Positions 34,701-47,370 of a stretch of 64,000 nucleotides of DNA are shown here, in pieces (within the stretch, counting starts at the first letter, position 1; every line of letters starts with the position of its first letter). The DNA comes from Congeria kusceri (taxonomy: Eukaryota > Mollusca > Bivalvia > Myida > Dreissenidae): positions 507,501 to 571,500 of the forward strand of contig CM051026.1 of assembly GCA_027627225.1 (NCBI GenBank). The letters are read 5' to 3'. The notes below the pieces were generated by a model. It made no database searches and was not told the DNA's origin. It was given only the letters and a program-made list of their open reading frames with translations. The position numbers and the translations under genes were made by a program.

Positions 34701-34870
34701 TCTGTATAATAAAATAAATATTGACTTCCTTGAGGGTGACAGTGCGACTCGTCAACCCTCGACAAACACTGTCGACCTCGGCTAAAGCCTCTGTCGACAG
34801 TGTTGCCTCGGGTTGACAATACGCACTGTCACCCTCAAGGAGGTCAATATTTATATAAAACCTGTCGAAC
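34700..34870. repeat. Large near-perfect foldback
   Basis: Left arm 34714-34775 and right arm 34793-34853 pair over about 62 bases (AATATTGACTTCCTTGAGGG, GACAGTGCG, GTCAACCC, ACACTGTCGAC), with a 16-base loop and weaker pairing continuing outward. The open frames at 34660-34881 and 34813-35016 derive from it. Confidence 0.85.
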
Positions 34871-37230
34871 AAAACACTCAAATATCATATAAATTAACAA
34901 ATACGAGTGTCAACTTTTGCATCATATGCTATTGTAACCTAAAACAAACTGTCAAGACAATGTATATACATGTGTGGAATTTCTGGCTTTACAGCCGAAA
35001 ACTAGTTTGCAATTAAAAAGTGGCCAATTATACAACAAGGGTTTTACAAAAATGGTTCTTATTAAATATTCTTCCATTTTAAATCCAAGTATATGGTAAT
35101 TAACTGTTATCGGGTTGTTTTAATGTATGTTACTACGTCCGTTGTAAGATCGTACATACACTCTTTAAATCATCATTTTCTTGTGATAACATTTGACTAG
35201 TGACCACCTTATCCTGAATTGAATTGTCAATAAAGACTGGTTAAAGCATAGCAGTATGCACACACATCTTTACATAAATATGGGCATACTTTCATTGAAA
35301 AAACGAAACAAAGTTTATGTCTTAAATTTGATTAGTTAATTATGACGATGTCTGCTGGTAAATATACATTAACTCGTTTATACTAGTTTTATAGTGCAGT
35401 AAAAAACTAAATCCGCTTGGTATTGAACTCTTTATGACTGATTGTTTCTAGGTCAATAATTCTTGTGACAAAACTGTGTTGGACGAGATTTTTCTTTGCA
35501 GTCTTGAAACCGGTCTGTCTTAAGACCAATCTGACCATGGAGCTATTATCATATGACCAAGCTGTAATGGCACCGAATCATCTTGTGTCTGATCTGTTTG
35601 AGAGTGATTGTCTTTTGATCGATGTGTTTTGGGACTAAATGTTCATATGGCTGCTTGGACCCTTAGTGCAATACATATATCTGAGCCCATTAAATTTAAC
35701 TATCTTAATTTTGATTGTTTCATCATGCATAACGAAACCACAATAATGAAAACATTCAGCTGTGAAACGAGTCATTACATATAGCGTATATGAGTGTTGT
35801 TCAATATTGTTTTCAGGACCGTGTGTTCAACGTCACATAACAGTATATTTTTAGCAGAATAGGATTATTTGCGAAAAAAAGTGTATTTACCGGCTCTCAC
35901 ATTGTCGCATGACATAACTAACGTCGTTGGCACTAAGTGTAACGCTATTATTTAAGTGTGTTATTTTTATTTTGAAGTATGTCCAGAAATGCTGACCACC
36001 CCAGGTTTTAGCGACTTCAGTTAACCTCACCATGAAATGTAGATGTTATGGTACATTTCGCATATTCCAATCAAGGTCACTACATAAGGCGCAAAAAAGT
36101 TGTTGGTTTCCGTTTAACCAGCCCTCTCCCCCCTATTTCTTCCGCTGTCTCTAAAAGTATTTTTGCCCATCGATCATTAACTTGAACTGGCTTTCAGTGC
36201 AAAGAGCAGTTTTCCCTAATATGCGGTTATTCGGCAATTAGGAAACATGGTAGAGAGACGCTCTTGGTCAAGGCATACCGTAAGGTACAATTTAATTGAT
36301 TGGAGGCGTTTAAACATCTTACATGCAGTCCAATATACCTACATTTAGTGACGAATATGCCACGAAGAAACAAAAGTTTAACAAAAAAGCTACCCCCCCC
36401 CCCCTCCCCTCCCAGCTAGATTTTCTTGGAGACATAAGCGAAAAGCAACGATTATTTGTTTTTGGTCTAACAGACATTTCCAAGACTAGCGTCGGCAATC
36501 TACCCAAATTCTCATACCGTGAGTTTTCGATTTCCCTGCGAACAGCATTCTTTCCACTGACGTCGTCCATGACGTTCCGAAACCGGACTTCTTTATGTTC
36601 ATCATCATCATGCATGTTCGTTCGTCCTTCCGAAAAGTGTACGCTTTATTGGAAACACCTAAAGGCAGTGTCTCTCCTTTTGTCGGTTTTTCAGTTGGGA
36701 TGCAGATTTTGATGTCTAATCGGATTTGTTCTTTCGTTGACGTTATACATGTAGATAATAAATATGTCCTAGTCAAACACTAAAAATACACCATTGGTAC
36801 TACACATAATGACGTTATGTGATAATTTGAAAAACTTTTGTAATTGTATACCATCTATTAATGGATTTCATAAATTAGGAAAAAATAAAATCGTCACGCA
36901 GTTTGGCGCTCAGAACTAACACAATTCGTCATTACAGAAAACTAAATGCTATATTTGTATAAATACATATATAATGAATGAGCTTATATTCGCCATGACA
37001 CAAAAATCACCATTTATACTTAATATGAAAGAAATAGGAGTTTTGTTTACGAACCCACTGAACAACACTCGTATACTACATCGTTATTGCTCTGGTACAT
37101 ATATGAATCATACGGCTTTGATCAAGATATTGTGTTAAAAGTTGCTCCAATTCTGGGTGAGTTTGCACACATTTCAAAATATTTTCCTTAGGTATTTGGC
37201 TTTTTATAAGAAGGAGAGATGTACAGACAC
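34871..37230. other. Stretch without recognised gene
   Basis: About 2.4 kb. Overlapping open frames on both strands at 36319-36783 (up to 129 codons) are the only notable ones. A poly-C tract and the lack of any domain or splice sites leave them uncalled. Confidence 0.4.
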
Positions 37231-37244
37231 GATTATATTAAAAA

Positions 37245-37445
37245 TGATGACGATTTCAGCGACAAAGACGGCGACGACGATGATGATGATGACGATGACG
37301 ATGATGCTGGTAATGATGAATTATGATGGTGATGATGACGACGATGATGATAGTGATAATAACGACAACGATGATGGTTATAATGACGACTATGATGAAT
37401 TATCCTCATCATGAAGATGACGACGAAGATGATGATAAGGATGAC
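37245..37445. repeat. GAY-rich imperfect microsatellite
   Basis: About 200 bases of GAT/GAC/AAT triplets. It reads as poly-Asp on the plus strand and His/Ser-rich on the minus strand, which explains both long open frames here. Confidence 0.85.
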
Positions 37446-37604
37446 GACCACGGTGGTGGTTAGATGTTGAAGAACCCATGAGTCGTTTGACTGTTTTACG
37501 TTCAGACAAGATGAACAACAAAGAATAACAAAATTTGAATTATTGTGCTGCATTTTGCTAACCATTGGTTCCTGAAGATGATGCGAAAAAGCGTCTCGTG
37601 GTTG

Positions 37605-38120
37605 TGACTTGTGGCTGTGACGCATTATTCTAATGCCGGGTTGTGACGCATTTTAGTGACGCGTGGGTGTTACACGTGGCTGTGACGCATTGTAGTGACG
37701 TGTGGTTGTGACACGTGGCTGTGACGCATTTTAGTGACGAGTGGTTATTACATGTGACTGTGACGCATAATAGTGACGAGTGGTTGTTACACCTGATTGT
37801 GACGCATTATTTTCATGGGTGGTTGTGACACGTAGCTGTGACGCCATGGAGTGACGTATGATTGTGACAAGCGGCTGTGGCGCATTATTGTGCCGACTGG
37901 TTGTGACACATGGATGTGACGCATTGTTGTGACACGAGGCTGTGACGCATTATCACGTCATTGTAACATGTGGCTATGACATATTATTGAGACACGCAGC
38001 TGGGGCGCATAATTTTGACGCATGGTTGTGACGCGTCGCTATGACGCTTTATTGTGACTGGTGCAGTGACGCATTGTTATGATGAGTAGCTGTGATGCAT
38101 TGTTGTGACATGTCCTTATG
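37605..38120. repeat. 39-base minisatellite with TGTGACGCATT
   Basis: About 13 units. GTGACGCA recurs at 37643, 37682, 37721 and 37760, exactly 39 apart, and later units are more diverged. Each unit has several TGACG and ACACGTGG-like motifs. Confidence 0.85.
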
Positions 38121-39055
38121 ACCCGTTGTCTTTTTTCCTGTTTCATTTCCATAGATCAAATTTTTTATGCATTGTACTAATATGGAAATCATATCCACAT
38201 ATATGAGAACACAAAAAAACATACAATCATGAGACAGCGCGTTTAAAGTTGATAATTAGGGATTACACGCTGTATTGTTAATCTCTGTATGAGAAAGCAC
38301 AAGGTTTTACTGGTGATCAATCGTTAAAGTAACGGTACACTAGTTTCAAAGTGTGCTAAATGGTTGGGTACATTTATAAATATATAGAACTGATTATTGC
38401 GATTTTGCCTATGTGTATCATAGTTTTTAGTGAGTGTGACCGAGTAAAATGAGGACATTTTGTACAGACAGTGCTGGCATTTTTAACACATTGTGGAATT
38501 GTACTTTCAAAAACTCGTGCAGAACATGTTCAAATATGTGTATACAGTGTGATACGTAAACATTGTAAACCATGGGGAAAGCTTTGACGTGTTTTTGTGA
38601 CTAATGGCTAAACGGATATATTTTCTTTATTATTAACTTTAAGTATTTGTGCACGTGAAACTAAACTGCAAACAAGAACGTGGACTGTGCAACACGATGG
38701 CGCTGTTGTTGGAAAGTTGAAGTCAGCAACGGTAAGTTATGTTTTATTCTAAAATAAAAATCTAGCACAATATGCATGTTTATCAAAAGACCATGAAGAT
38801 GTGTGTCGGTATGATTTTTCCCCCCGTTTTCTGCCACTACTATGTTTTAGATCCTTTTATCAATGCAATCAGTAATTTTGTATTGACAATGTAAAATGAA
38901 TTTAATGTTCACAAACATTGCACGGCATATTAAGTATTAAGATTTGCTGACAAGTTGTATTTAATGTTAACGCTACTTAAATGTACACACCTACTCATAG
39001 TTATTGACAGTTGACTGGAAAAGTAGATATAGCGTATTTTAGGATACAATTTGAA
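38121..39055. other. Stretch with one possible 5' exon end
   Basis: Mostly AT-rich. At 38680-38731 a GC-richer segment with ATGGCGCTGTTG ends in a perfect donor CAACG|GTAAGT, but the frame closes after eight codons. It could be a first non-coding exon; no partner exon is visible. Confidence 0.2.
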
Positions 39056-39059
39056 TCAG

Positions 39060-39955
39060 CTTGGTAGTGGGAAACTGTTCTATTGTTATGAATTGCACAT
39101 TCCCAATTCGACGACATGTGTCTAATCACAACTGGAACGGTTTTGCGCATGTAATGGATGTAATTTCTGGATGGACGGACGGCTGTGCGAGGATGGTCCG
39201 TGTTTGCAGAAGGTCAGCTTCCGGTACATGCCAGTTGTTCTGCTGTTGCTTTGATAGAACCCGCCTTCTCGCAACTCATCCCCAACTTCCCGACTGGAAG
39301 TTATTGGAACGCGGCAGTTCTATATCATTTGGCATGTTCCCTTGTGCCACGGAGCAATGTGGTTTGCGAGAATCATACTGCTTCTTTTCTGTGTGATTGG
39401 TATAATGCGTCGTCGCAAAAATTCATTTTGGTAAGTGATGACACACTGCTTTGCCCTCTCTCCATTCCTAATAAAAAGTTCAGATTTATGAGGTAAATAA
39501 ATAGTGCCCTAAACCATCACGTAACGATTTCCAAATTGTCCTTTCTCGTGCACACAACATCTTGCAATCTGTCCCCTTTACGATGGTACACGCGCCCACT
39601 CGTCACTTCCGGTTACGTTGAAATGGAATTCTCAGTGTAGACAAAGCTAGCCCAGTCTCCCTTTGAACGTCGAACATGTTGTCTGGTCTAGATCCACCGC
39701 AACGCATGTTGTCTCGACGTAAATGGTACTTGGAATTTCGGACGTCTAGATGCCCCAGTTTGAATGCACGTAATCGTTTACGTACCGTTTTGTCGCTGAC
39801 GGGCTTTGATGCGTGCTGATTGTTATTCGCCGTTTTGCTGAGACGGGTGAAAATTGTGTGCATCTTGTTCAGGGATTGTAACTTTCCACCCAAAATCGTA
39901 TGCGACGTTCCGTTACACTTCAATGTTCCCCCCAGTGGTGGAGCGGCGGGCATAA
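39060..39955 (-). pseudogene. Decayed Tc1-like transposase (copy a)
   Basis: Three minus-strand frames carry successive Tc1-like blocks: VSDKTVRKRLRA (~39770-39800, helix-turn-helix region), then RRPKFQVPFTSRQHALRWI and GDWASFVYTENS (~39640-39745, where the usual DES catalytic motif has become ENS), then GRVYHRKGDRLQDVV (~39560-39600). The C-terminal part down to ~39060 is too decayed to align with confidence. Stops and frameshifts make it inactive. The plus-strand open frame over the same bases (39061-39396) is a shadow. Confidence 0.72.
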
Positions 39956-40231
39956 ACGGGACATTAGACTGAAAGCTATTCCGGACAGGCGGAAATTTGA
40001 CATTCCGAGTGATTCAGGGTCCCGGGGTAATATGCTTTTAGTCTGATTTTAGATCCCGCTAATATAGGCCCCCGGGCCATTTGATAGACATATAGCATCT
40101 CCCACTGAGTGGATTTAGACAAATATATGCTTGGCTCCAGGGTGGAGAATAAGACCCCTAAAAATAAAATGTGTCAACTTCCCCTGGGTCAGCCCACTGC
40201 TCTCCCCCTGGGGAAAATATTGATTGGTGGA

Positions 40232-40510
40232 TTATGCAAGGCTGCGCTTCGTAACACAGATGCACAGGTCCCAAATTCATAAATTTAATTGATTTTTTTG
40301 TCTATTTTTTCTCAGATGTATATGGGTGCTGATATTATTTGTTATAATACATTGTATGACATTGCACACTACATGTGTCTTATTTATACGGTAGAAAATG
40401 TTGACTTCATATAATGTTGTATGATTTCGTCGCGTTATCATTGGTGAAGTTATTGCACATGAAAGAGTAGCGACATGTGCTCAGATACGTGGTAAAGTAT
40501 CGGGCTGTCC
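40232..40510. repeat. Repeat shared with 49061-49300, next to Tc1-like relic a
   Basis: It shares GCAAGGCTG..CTTCGTAACA, GGTCCC, AATTCA and the later AGTAGC.ACATGTGCTCAG block with 49061-49300 in the same orientation. Each copy lies on the 5' side of a minus-strand Tc1-like relic, so it may be the 5' flank of one element family. Confidence 0.6.
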
Positions 40511-41319
40511 AAAGGAGAGGTGCTTGTTGCCCTGGTGGTTTGCTGTGTTAAATTACTCTTAGACATTGAAACGTGTTTCAAAAGACGTTCTTGATAATCA
40601 AGAGTCTGCATTTTGAAGCATTTGAATATTCTTAGTCTGTGTTATTCTGGTTCTACACGTGCAATGAATTTGTCCGTAAGTGAATTCCTAACATGGCTAA
40701 ATTGTATACTATGTGACTTGACTATCTTGTAGATTCGTAAAAATAATAATACAGAAGCTTTATTATAAGAAATGCTCTTTTGGCATTTATTTAGTTACCA
40801 GTTTTACAAAATATGTAGACGTAACTATTCTGCACGATTGTTGAAACCTTGTGTATAAATGTATCTATAAACTTTGAAGTTGACGATTGAGAATCGAGTT
40901 GCCATGTAGTCGCATGTTGTATTCATCAAGGTAGATATCAGATGAATTGCTATATTGAATTAAAACGAAATAGATTAGTTTGACAACGCATCAGGGGGAG
41001 CTATATTGATAAGTCTCTGGTCATTATGTCGCATGAGCCAGTTAATTGACACTTGAGAGTTTCCTGGGTAGAACCAGTACTTGATGTATTGAGAAAGATC
41101 ATTCGAGCGCTTTCTGAGTACTGTATTTATTTCATTGGTATATATTGCATAATTCTCAAAGTCAGATTTTGTGTTATATCTTACAGCTCTTTTTTCGTTT
41201 TTCGCGTTAAGTTTATGTAAATTCTGGATGTGTGAGGATTTTCGTTGCTTGCCCTCAGTCAACTTCGGATTCTTGCAAGGGAGGGAACTCCATCGTTAGA
41301 AAGTTTCCCTGGCGATGTG
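40511..41319. other. Stretch without recognised gene
   Basis: At 41060-41110 it contains one isolated unit of the 43-50 base minisatellite family (CCTGGGTAGAACCAGTACTT, GAGAAAG). The rest is unremarkable. Confidence 0.5.
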
Positions 41320-42945
41320 CCTGTGCATGTTCGCCCATGAACGTGTGCGTGTGTGCCTTACAGCGTGTGCGTGTTAGCCTATGAACGTGTGCATGTTCGC
41401 CTAACAGCGTGTGCGTGTTCGCCTATGAACTTGTGCGTGTTCGCCTATGAACGTGCGCATGTTTGCCATTGAACGTGTGTGTGTTCGCCTATGAACGTGC
41501 GCTTGTTTGCCTTTGAACGTGTGTCTGTTTGCCTATAAACTTATGCATGTCCGCCTTTAAACGTGTGAGTGCTCTCCTATGAACGTGTGCCTGTCTTCGC
41601 CTTTGAACGTGTGTGTGTTCGCCTAACAGCGTGTGCGTGTTTGCCAATGAACGTGTGCGTGTTAGCCTATGAACGTGTGCATGTTCGCCTAACAGCGTGT
41701 GCATGTTCGCCTATGAACTTGTGCGTGTTCGCCTATGAACGTGCGCATGTTTGCCATTGAACGTGTGTGTGTTCGCCTATGAACGTGCGCGTGTTTGCCT
41801 TTGAACGTGTGTCTGTTTGCCTATAAACTTATGCATGTCCGCCTTTAAACGTGTGAGTGCTCTCCTATGAACGTGTGCGTGTCTGCCTATGAACGTGTGC
41901 CTGTCTTCGCCTTTGAACGTGTGTGTGTTCGCCTAACAGCGTGTGCGTGTTTGCCAATGAACGTGTGCGTGTTCACCTATGAACGTGTGCGTGTTCGCCT
42001 AACAGCATGTGCATGTTCACCTATGAACGTGTGCGTGGTTGCCTATGAACGTGTGTGTGTTAACCTACGAACGTGTGCATGTTTGCCTATAAAACGTATG
42101 CATGTTCGCCTATAATGTTTGCGTGTTCACTTATGAAAGTGTGCGTGTTTGCTTGAGAAGGGTTGCGTGTTCGCGTGTGCGTTTCTGCCTCAGAACGTGT
42201 GCATGTTCGCTTGTGTGTTCGCATGTGAACGTGTGCATGTTTGCCAGTTAACGTGTTCGTGTTCGCCTATGAACATGTGCGTGTCCGCCTATGAACGTGT
42301 GCGTGTTTGCCTATGAACGTGCGCGTGTTGGCCTATTAACGTGTGCGTGTTCGCGTTTAAACGTATGCATGTTTGCCTGTAAACGTGTGCGTATTAAGGT
42401 GTGTGTGTGTCAGTGTATTGAGGTGTGCGTGTTTGCGTTAGTGTGTCCGTCTATAAAAGTGCGTGTTCGCCTGTGAACGTGTGCGTGTTCCGCTGTGAAC
42501 GTGTGCGTATTCGCCTATTAAAGTGTGCTTGTTCGCATGTGAACGTGCGCGTGTTCGCCTATGAACGTGTGCGTGGTCGCCTTTTAACATGTGCGTGTTT
42601 GCCTATAAACATATGCACAACGCCGATAAACTTGTGCTTGTTTGCGTTTTAACGTGTGCTTGTTCGCCAATGAACGTGTGCGTATTCGCCTATGAACGTG
42701 CGTGTGTTCGCCTTCAGTGTGTACGTGTACGCGTGTGAGCGTGTGCATTTTCGCATATGAACGCCCGCGTGTTCGCCTTCTAACATGTGCGTGTTCGCCT
42801 ATGAACGTATGCATGTTTGCCTGTACACGCGTGCGTGTTTTCCTACGAATGTGTGCGTGTTCGCGTGTGCGTGTGCGTGTCCGCCTATTAACCTGTGCAT
42901 GTTTGCTTGTGAACGATTGCGTGTTCGCCTGTGAACGAGAATCAC
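41320..42945. repeat. 1.6 kb minisatellite, 22-base unit, CpG-rich
   Basis: About 74 units with AACGTGTGCGTG and TTCGCCTATG, three CpGs in most units. A higher-order repeat of 288 bases (13 units) is visible: the block around 41371 recurs at 41659, and that at 41541 recurs at 41829. Units toward the right end are more variable. All open frames here (for example 41569-41760, 42702-42995) are by-products of a unit whose length is not a multiple of three. Confidence 0.92.
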
Positions 42946-43683
42946 CTAAAAGTAAACATTATTGTCTAGGAAAAGTAACATCCAATAATGAATAATTCCT
43001 GACCGAAGTTCTAGTAACATAACAGAAAGATTCGATCCAATAACTAATCCTCTCACTTTCTAACACAATACAACGCCAGCAATTTCGCTGTTTGATCTAC
43101 AACTTTGTGTGTGGCTTTTCCTTGCATTTCCGCGCGATTTCTCCTTCCTGTAAACCGGAATGATACCTTTATTCCCTCTAGGCGGTGTTCACAAACCATC
43201 TGATGTTATAACGTTATGCTCAACACTCTCTAATAACGTTGTTTGAGCAAATGTCGTTAACGTTAACTTTACATAAATATTGTTTTCCATTTGGTTTACG
43301 CGATTTACAATTTGTAATTGTTATTTTGCCTATTTTGTCCCTAACCAGAAATTGAATCAGTATTCCTACTTGGGCAAACTGCGTTTAACTATATTACATT
43401 TATATATTAGTTATGTGGAAGTTATTGAGGAAGCCGGACAAAATCTTTGGGTAAAATATTAAATGTTACAAATTAATAATTCTCTCCATGTTCAATCAGT
43501 CAATAGATCAATAAACTACGAATTACTCGATTTCCTTTCAAATTGCAATTCATGAGATTAATCCCAGTTGGGATGGAGATTTCTCCGTGATTATTTTATA
43601 ATGTCTTGTCACCACGCTGAATTCTGTGCAAGAGCTATCATTCGGTTGTGAATAAATTTTTTAATTCCTATGCTTTGTGTAAT
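42946..43683. other. Stretch without recognised gene
   Basis: AT-rich. The open frame at 43280-43462 has no domain. A self-complementary GTTAACGTTAAC lies near 43256-43267. Confidence 0.4.
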
Positions 43684-44312
43684 TATACCCCCACAAACAA
43701 AGTGTTCGGGGGGTAGTGGTTATGTAGGAGTGAGCTTGTCGGTCTGTTCGTTTTCATGGTTTCTGGATGATAACTCAAGAAGGGCTTGATATATTCAAAT
43801 AATTTTTGGTACACATGTTACATCATAGAAAACAGGTCAAGTTCAAGTTTGGTTACAAGCCACTAAATTTTGACAGCGTTATGGCTAAAGAATGGCTTGA
43901 CATATTTAAATATTTTAGGTAAACACATGTGTAGCATAATGAAATACAGGTTAACTTCGACTTTGGTTACAAACCACTAAATTTTGACAGAGTTATGGCC
44001 CCATCTGAACTTAAATTCCCTAAAAACACGGCTTCAGCACAAGTACTCATAAAATGCTTCACATATTTAAATTATTTTTGGTACATAGGTGAAACACCAT
44101 AAAATACAGGTCAGGTTCAACATTGTGGTTACAAACCACTTAATGTTGACAGAGTTTTGGCTCCAATTGAAATTAAATTTTTCCAAATGGGTACTATTAA
44201 ACATTCACAAATTAAAGCATTCTCATTGTGTCCATTTCTTTCAAATGGATGCCATCGTTTTGTGACAAGGTCATATTATGGGGGTATAACCGTCACTCAC
44301 GTGACAATTGTT
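43684..44312 (+). mobile_element. Tandem-core element with TATACCCC arms (E12)
   Basis: Starts TTATACCCCCACAAACAAAG and has units like E2 (GATAACTCAAGAAGGGCTTG, GGTACACATG, CACTAAATTTTGACAG). It ends GGGGGTATAACC, hairpin GTCACTCACGTGAC, AATTGTTG. Shorter than E2, with about four units. Confidence 0.7.
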
Positions 44313-44333
44313 GTCTATAAAGATTCAGATTTT

Positions 44334-44510
44334 TTATTATGTGTTGTTTATTGGCTAATAAAAACGATTTGGAGTTCTGATGCATGGACATTAAATTACG
44401 AGGGTGTTATTGTTCGGGTTTTTTATTGGCGATTTAACAACGGTAAATTTTGTTCTTGGGCTATAGAAAACTATGTGCGTCTCGTGTTATACTAGGAAAT
44501 GACGCATAGT
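44334..44510. repeat. Palindrome-containing dispersed repeat, locus 4
   Basis: GTTGTTTATTGGCTAATAAA, TTCTGATGCATGGACATTAA, then TTTTTATTGGCGATTTAACA. Same family as 9230-9480. Confidence 0.55.
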
Positions 44511-44514
44511 TAAA

Positions 44515-46072
44515 GACATCAGTTCACTAACAAGCATTTCTAAGCTTTATCGGTGGAAAAAAAAAGATTGTGCACTACATACTTTCTTTAATATAACACA
44601 CTTGTAGACTACTTATACAAAATGTACTTTACTCCATTCACGGACGAGTTTCGCAGAAAAGATAGAAACATTTGTATCACCATCTAATACGAATTTAAAT
44701 CAACAATAAATAATTTGCAGCGTATTAATAAATATTCTGTTAATACTAATTGGTGTACTAAAATGTAACATCTATGCTAGAACAAATCACCGATCATTTA
44801 AAATTGTGTACACATGATTCAAATGAACGTGATAACATTTCTTAAGATGAACAAGAAAGACGTTATGATGTGTAATATAACGTCGCCGGGACATTTCCCT
44901 AGACAAAAGTAGCGATAAATTTTGGAGGCAATTATAATAAGTCATAATAATTACTTGCCACGATTAACACTTTCTTCAGCAACGGAAAGCAATGCATATT
45001 GGTTATTCGATTTCCGTTCATGCGATATTATCTTTCTAACTTACTTGTGTAATATTTATCAATTTATTTTATGCGTTTTCAATTGAGTGAATAGTAGTTG
45101 CTTCGTTACGTTTAACTTATTAAATATAATATGGAACGAGGTAGGGAATGAATTAACTTTAAGAAGTGTGAACATTTCTATGCTCACCAAACTGTGATCC
45201 ACACCTCTGGTGTTCAAAGAAGTAAATGATAATAAGATTATATAGGCACGTGCCTATTCGTTGAAACATTAGATATTTAACCAGAAAACTAAAGTATAAA
45301 CAAATGTTTATGATTATTCCAAACCATTTTTGGAAATAAAATACATTTAAGGCATACTGTGCATGCTGGCGCGTCGAAGTCTGTTTACCGACTGCATTCG
45401 TCATTTTCCGTTATTGAGAAGTTATTGTTGCCTGCTCACTGAGTATACAATAATCTAATAACAATAATACAATTATTAAAAAGTTTGTAGTCGCCTACCT
45501 GTTCTTGATAAATTATTATAGTACATGTACTTTTCAGATTTGTTAAACTCTGTTCAACTCTGTTGTTGATGTTGTTGTTGACAGATGTGGTAGTTTTCCG
45601 TACGTACGTACACTCGAACCTACATTTGTTGCTGTTGTCGTTACATGCCACAGATATTGTTGCATCGTGATATCCTTATGTTTTATATATGAATATTCTG
45701 AAAATAAAATATCAATTTATGCATGAGTATTTTCCAGTGAAGTAAACGTGTTGCGTGTACATGATTGATTTGCATGATAAGCGTATTCTAATAAAACAAC
45801 CTTTTATGTAAAGATATCAAAAATGTCATTTAGTTATAGACACCGAACTCATTTCTAACCTTTACGGAACAGTTTCATAGTTTGAGGTTGGAAAACGTTT
45901 CAATTGGAATTAACAAGAATTTGTAGATTATATCGAAACATTTTGTCTTTTATGCTGTTTTGGTTGCAAAACATACTTATTTTGATATTTATTATACCTT
46001 TTTGTGCAACAAGCTTCTAGGGTACCGTATGTCTACAAGGTAGCAAACAATGTGCATTTCAAACCTTGAAAT
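44515..46072. other. Stretch without recognised gene
   Basis: AT-rich. A short palindromic GTACGTACGTAC lies at about 45600. No supported open frame. Confidence 0.4.
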
Positions 46073-46282
46073 ATGAGCAACAAACCGGACTTAATGCATG
46101 TGCGTAAAGTGTCTTTCCGCTTTCATGGTATTTTCTGTTTCAAGGAAGTCTCTTCTAAACATAAATCCACTGTAGGCGGAAAGTGCCGTCCGGGATTAGC
46201 CTGTGCGGGACTGCACAAGCTGATCCAGGACGACAATTCACTCACATGCATTAAGCCAGGTTTTCCCACGACGCGCCTCAAA
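46073..46282. mobile_element. MITE family 1, copy 3, internally deleted
   Basis: The right arm is intact (TTTTCCCACGACGCGCCTCA). The left arm is degraded at its tip and the first hairpin block is missing, leaving about 210 bases. The core TGTGCGGGACTGCACAAGC is still recognisable. Confidence 0.8.
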
Positions 46283-47370
46283 TGTATTATAGAACAGGAA
46301 AAAAGTTAGTTTGGACAACTAGTTCTCACAGCCAAAACCTGTGAGACTGCCTTTAAAGAATTATTGAAAACAACAATAAATCCGGTCGCGGGAGGCAACT
46401 CTGTTATACTTCTATACAAATTCCTGACAGCAGATGCTTCGCTTTGGTTATAACACCCTGATAATTGATAAACGTAACTATACTATATACAAAATTGCAA
46501 ATTCTATTTCAAATAGTTCATATTATACGCAGTTTATTGGTTTGACAGCGAACAACGTAATAAAAGTCATTGGATTAACGAATATTTTTACGAAAAAAAA
46601 ATAACTTGCTCAGAAATCTATGCTACGATTTTTTTGTTGAAAACGACAAAGAAACAACCTAATCTTTTGTTGACTTTTCATTTAAATGTATATATGGACC
46701 ATGATTCGTTTGAATTAAAAGTCTGAAACTGTGTTTTGCTGCAGCACGCATCGCGAAACGTTAACCGATCTTACAAGCCAGTGAGGTGGATGTGATTATG
46801 AAAGATACCATGTACTTCCCCATTGACTTTTGTAATACAGTAATAAACCATTGTTCATAATAAACTGCTGAAGGACTTGCCCAGTCGGACACGGACAATG
46901 AAACCTGCTGGGCAGAATTCTTTGAACTTGTCCGAAAAACATTTGTTGAGATTTTATTGATGTTATGACTACAAATGGTAGTTTAATTTTTATATAAAAT
47001 AGTAGACAGTATTTGTTACATTGCCGGTGATACATTAGATTTAGAATTATTTGGAACAAACTTGAACATAGGCCATATATTTTGGAAATTATGAATGCTG
47101 TGATTTATTGACATAGGACTTTGTCACATTATGTACATGTCTGTTCTTACTGTACGCTGCCAGGGGGTGACTAGACTTACGCGCGTGCAATCACTTTGAA
47201 CACTAATTTTTGCGAACACTTTTATAACAAATTAAAGATAATACAAATACAAACTTGCTGTCATTTTTTTGCATAAACAATATGATAGTTGCAACTTTGC
47301 CATTCTAGAGATACAAAGCAGATCAAGGCCCTCTATATCGCCCGTCCCCTCTTAACATAATTCATATGAA
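46283..47370. other. Stretch without recognised gene
   Basis: AT-rich; the minus-strand open frame at 46796-47059 has no recognisable domain. Confidence 0.4.

Noticed and set aside
34700..34870. Palindrome considered as a viral terminal hairpin
   Set aside because: No viral coding sequence is present nearby, and a simple foldback or MITE explains it.
36319..36783. Overlapping open frames up to 129 codons on both strands
   Set aside because: No recognisable domain, a poly-C tract inside, and no splice signals. Length alone is not enough in this window.
37142..37625. Asp-rich (plus) and His/Ser-rich (minus) open frames
   Set aside because: They are translations of the GAY microsatellite.
39061..39496. 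Plus-strand open frames of 111 and 103 codons
   Set aside because: They lie opposite a decayed Tc1-like transposase and show no domain of their own.
41320..42945. Regular array considered as a CRISPR
   Set aside because: The units are contiguous and variable with no repeat/spacer alternation, and the DNA is eukaryotic.
41489..42995. Several open frames on both strands with Cys/Val-rich repeats, looking like a secreted repeat protein
   Set aside because: They follow directly from a 22-base tandem unit without stop codons in some frames. No start context, splice sites or single consistent frame.
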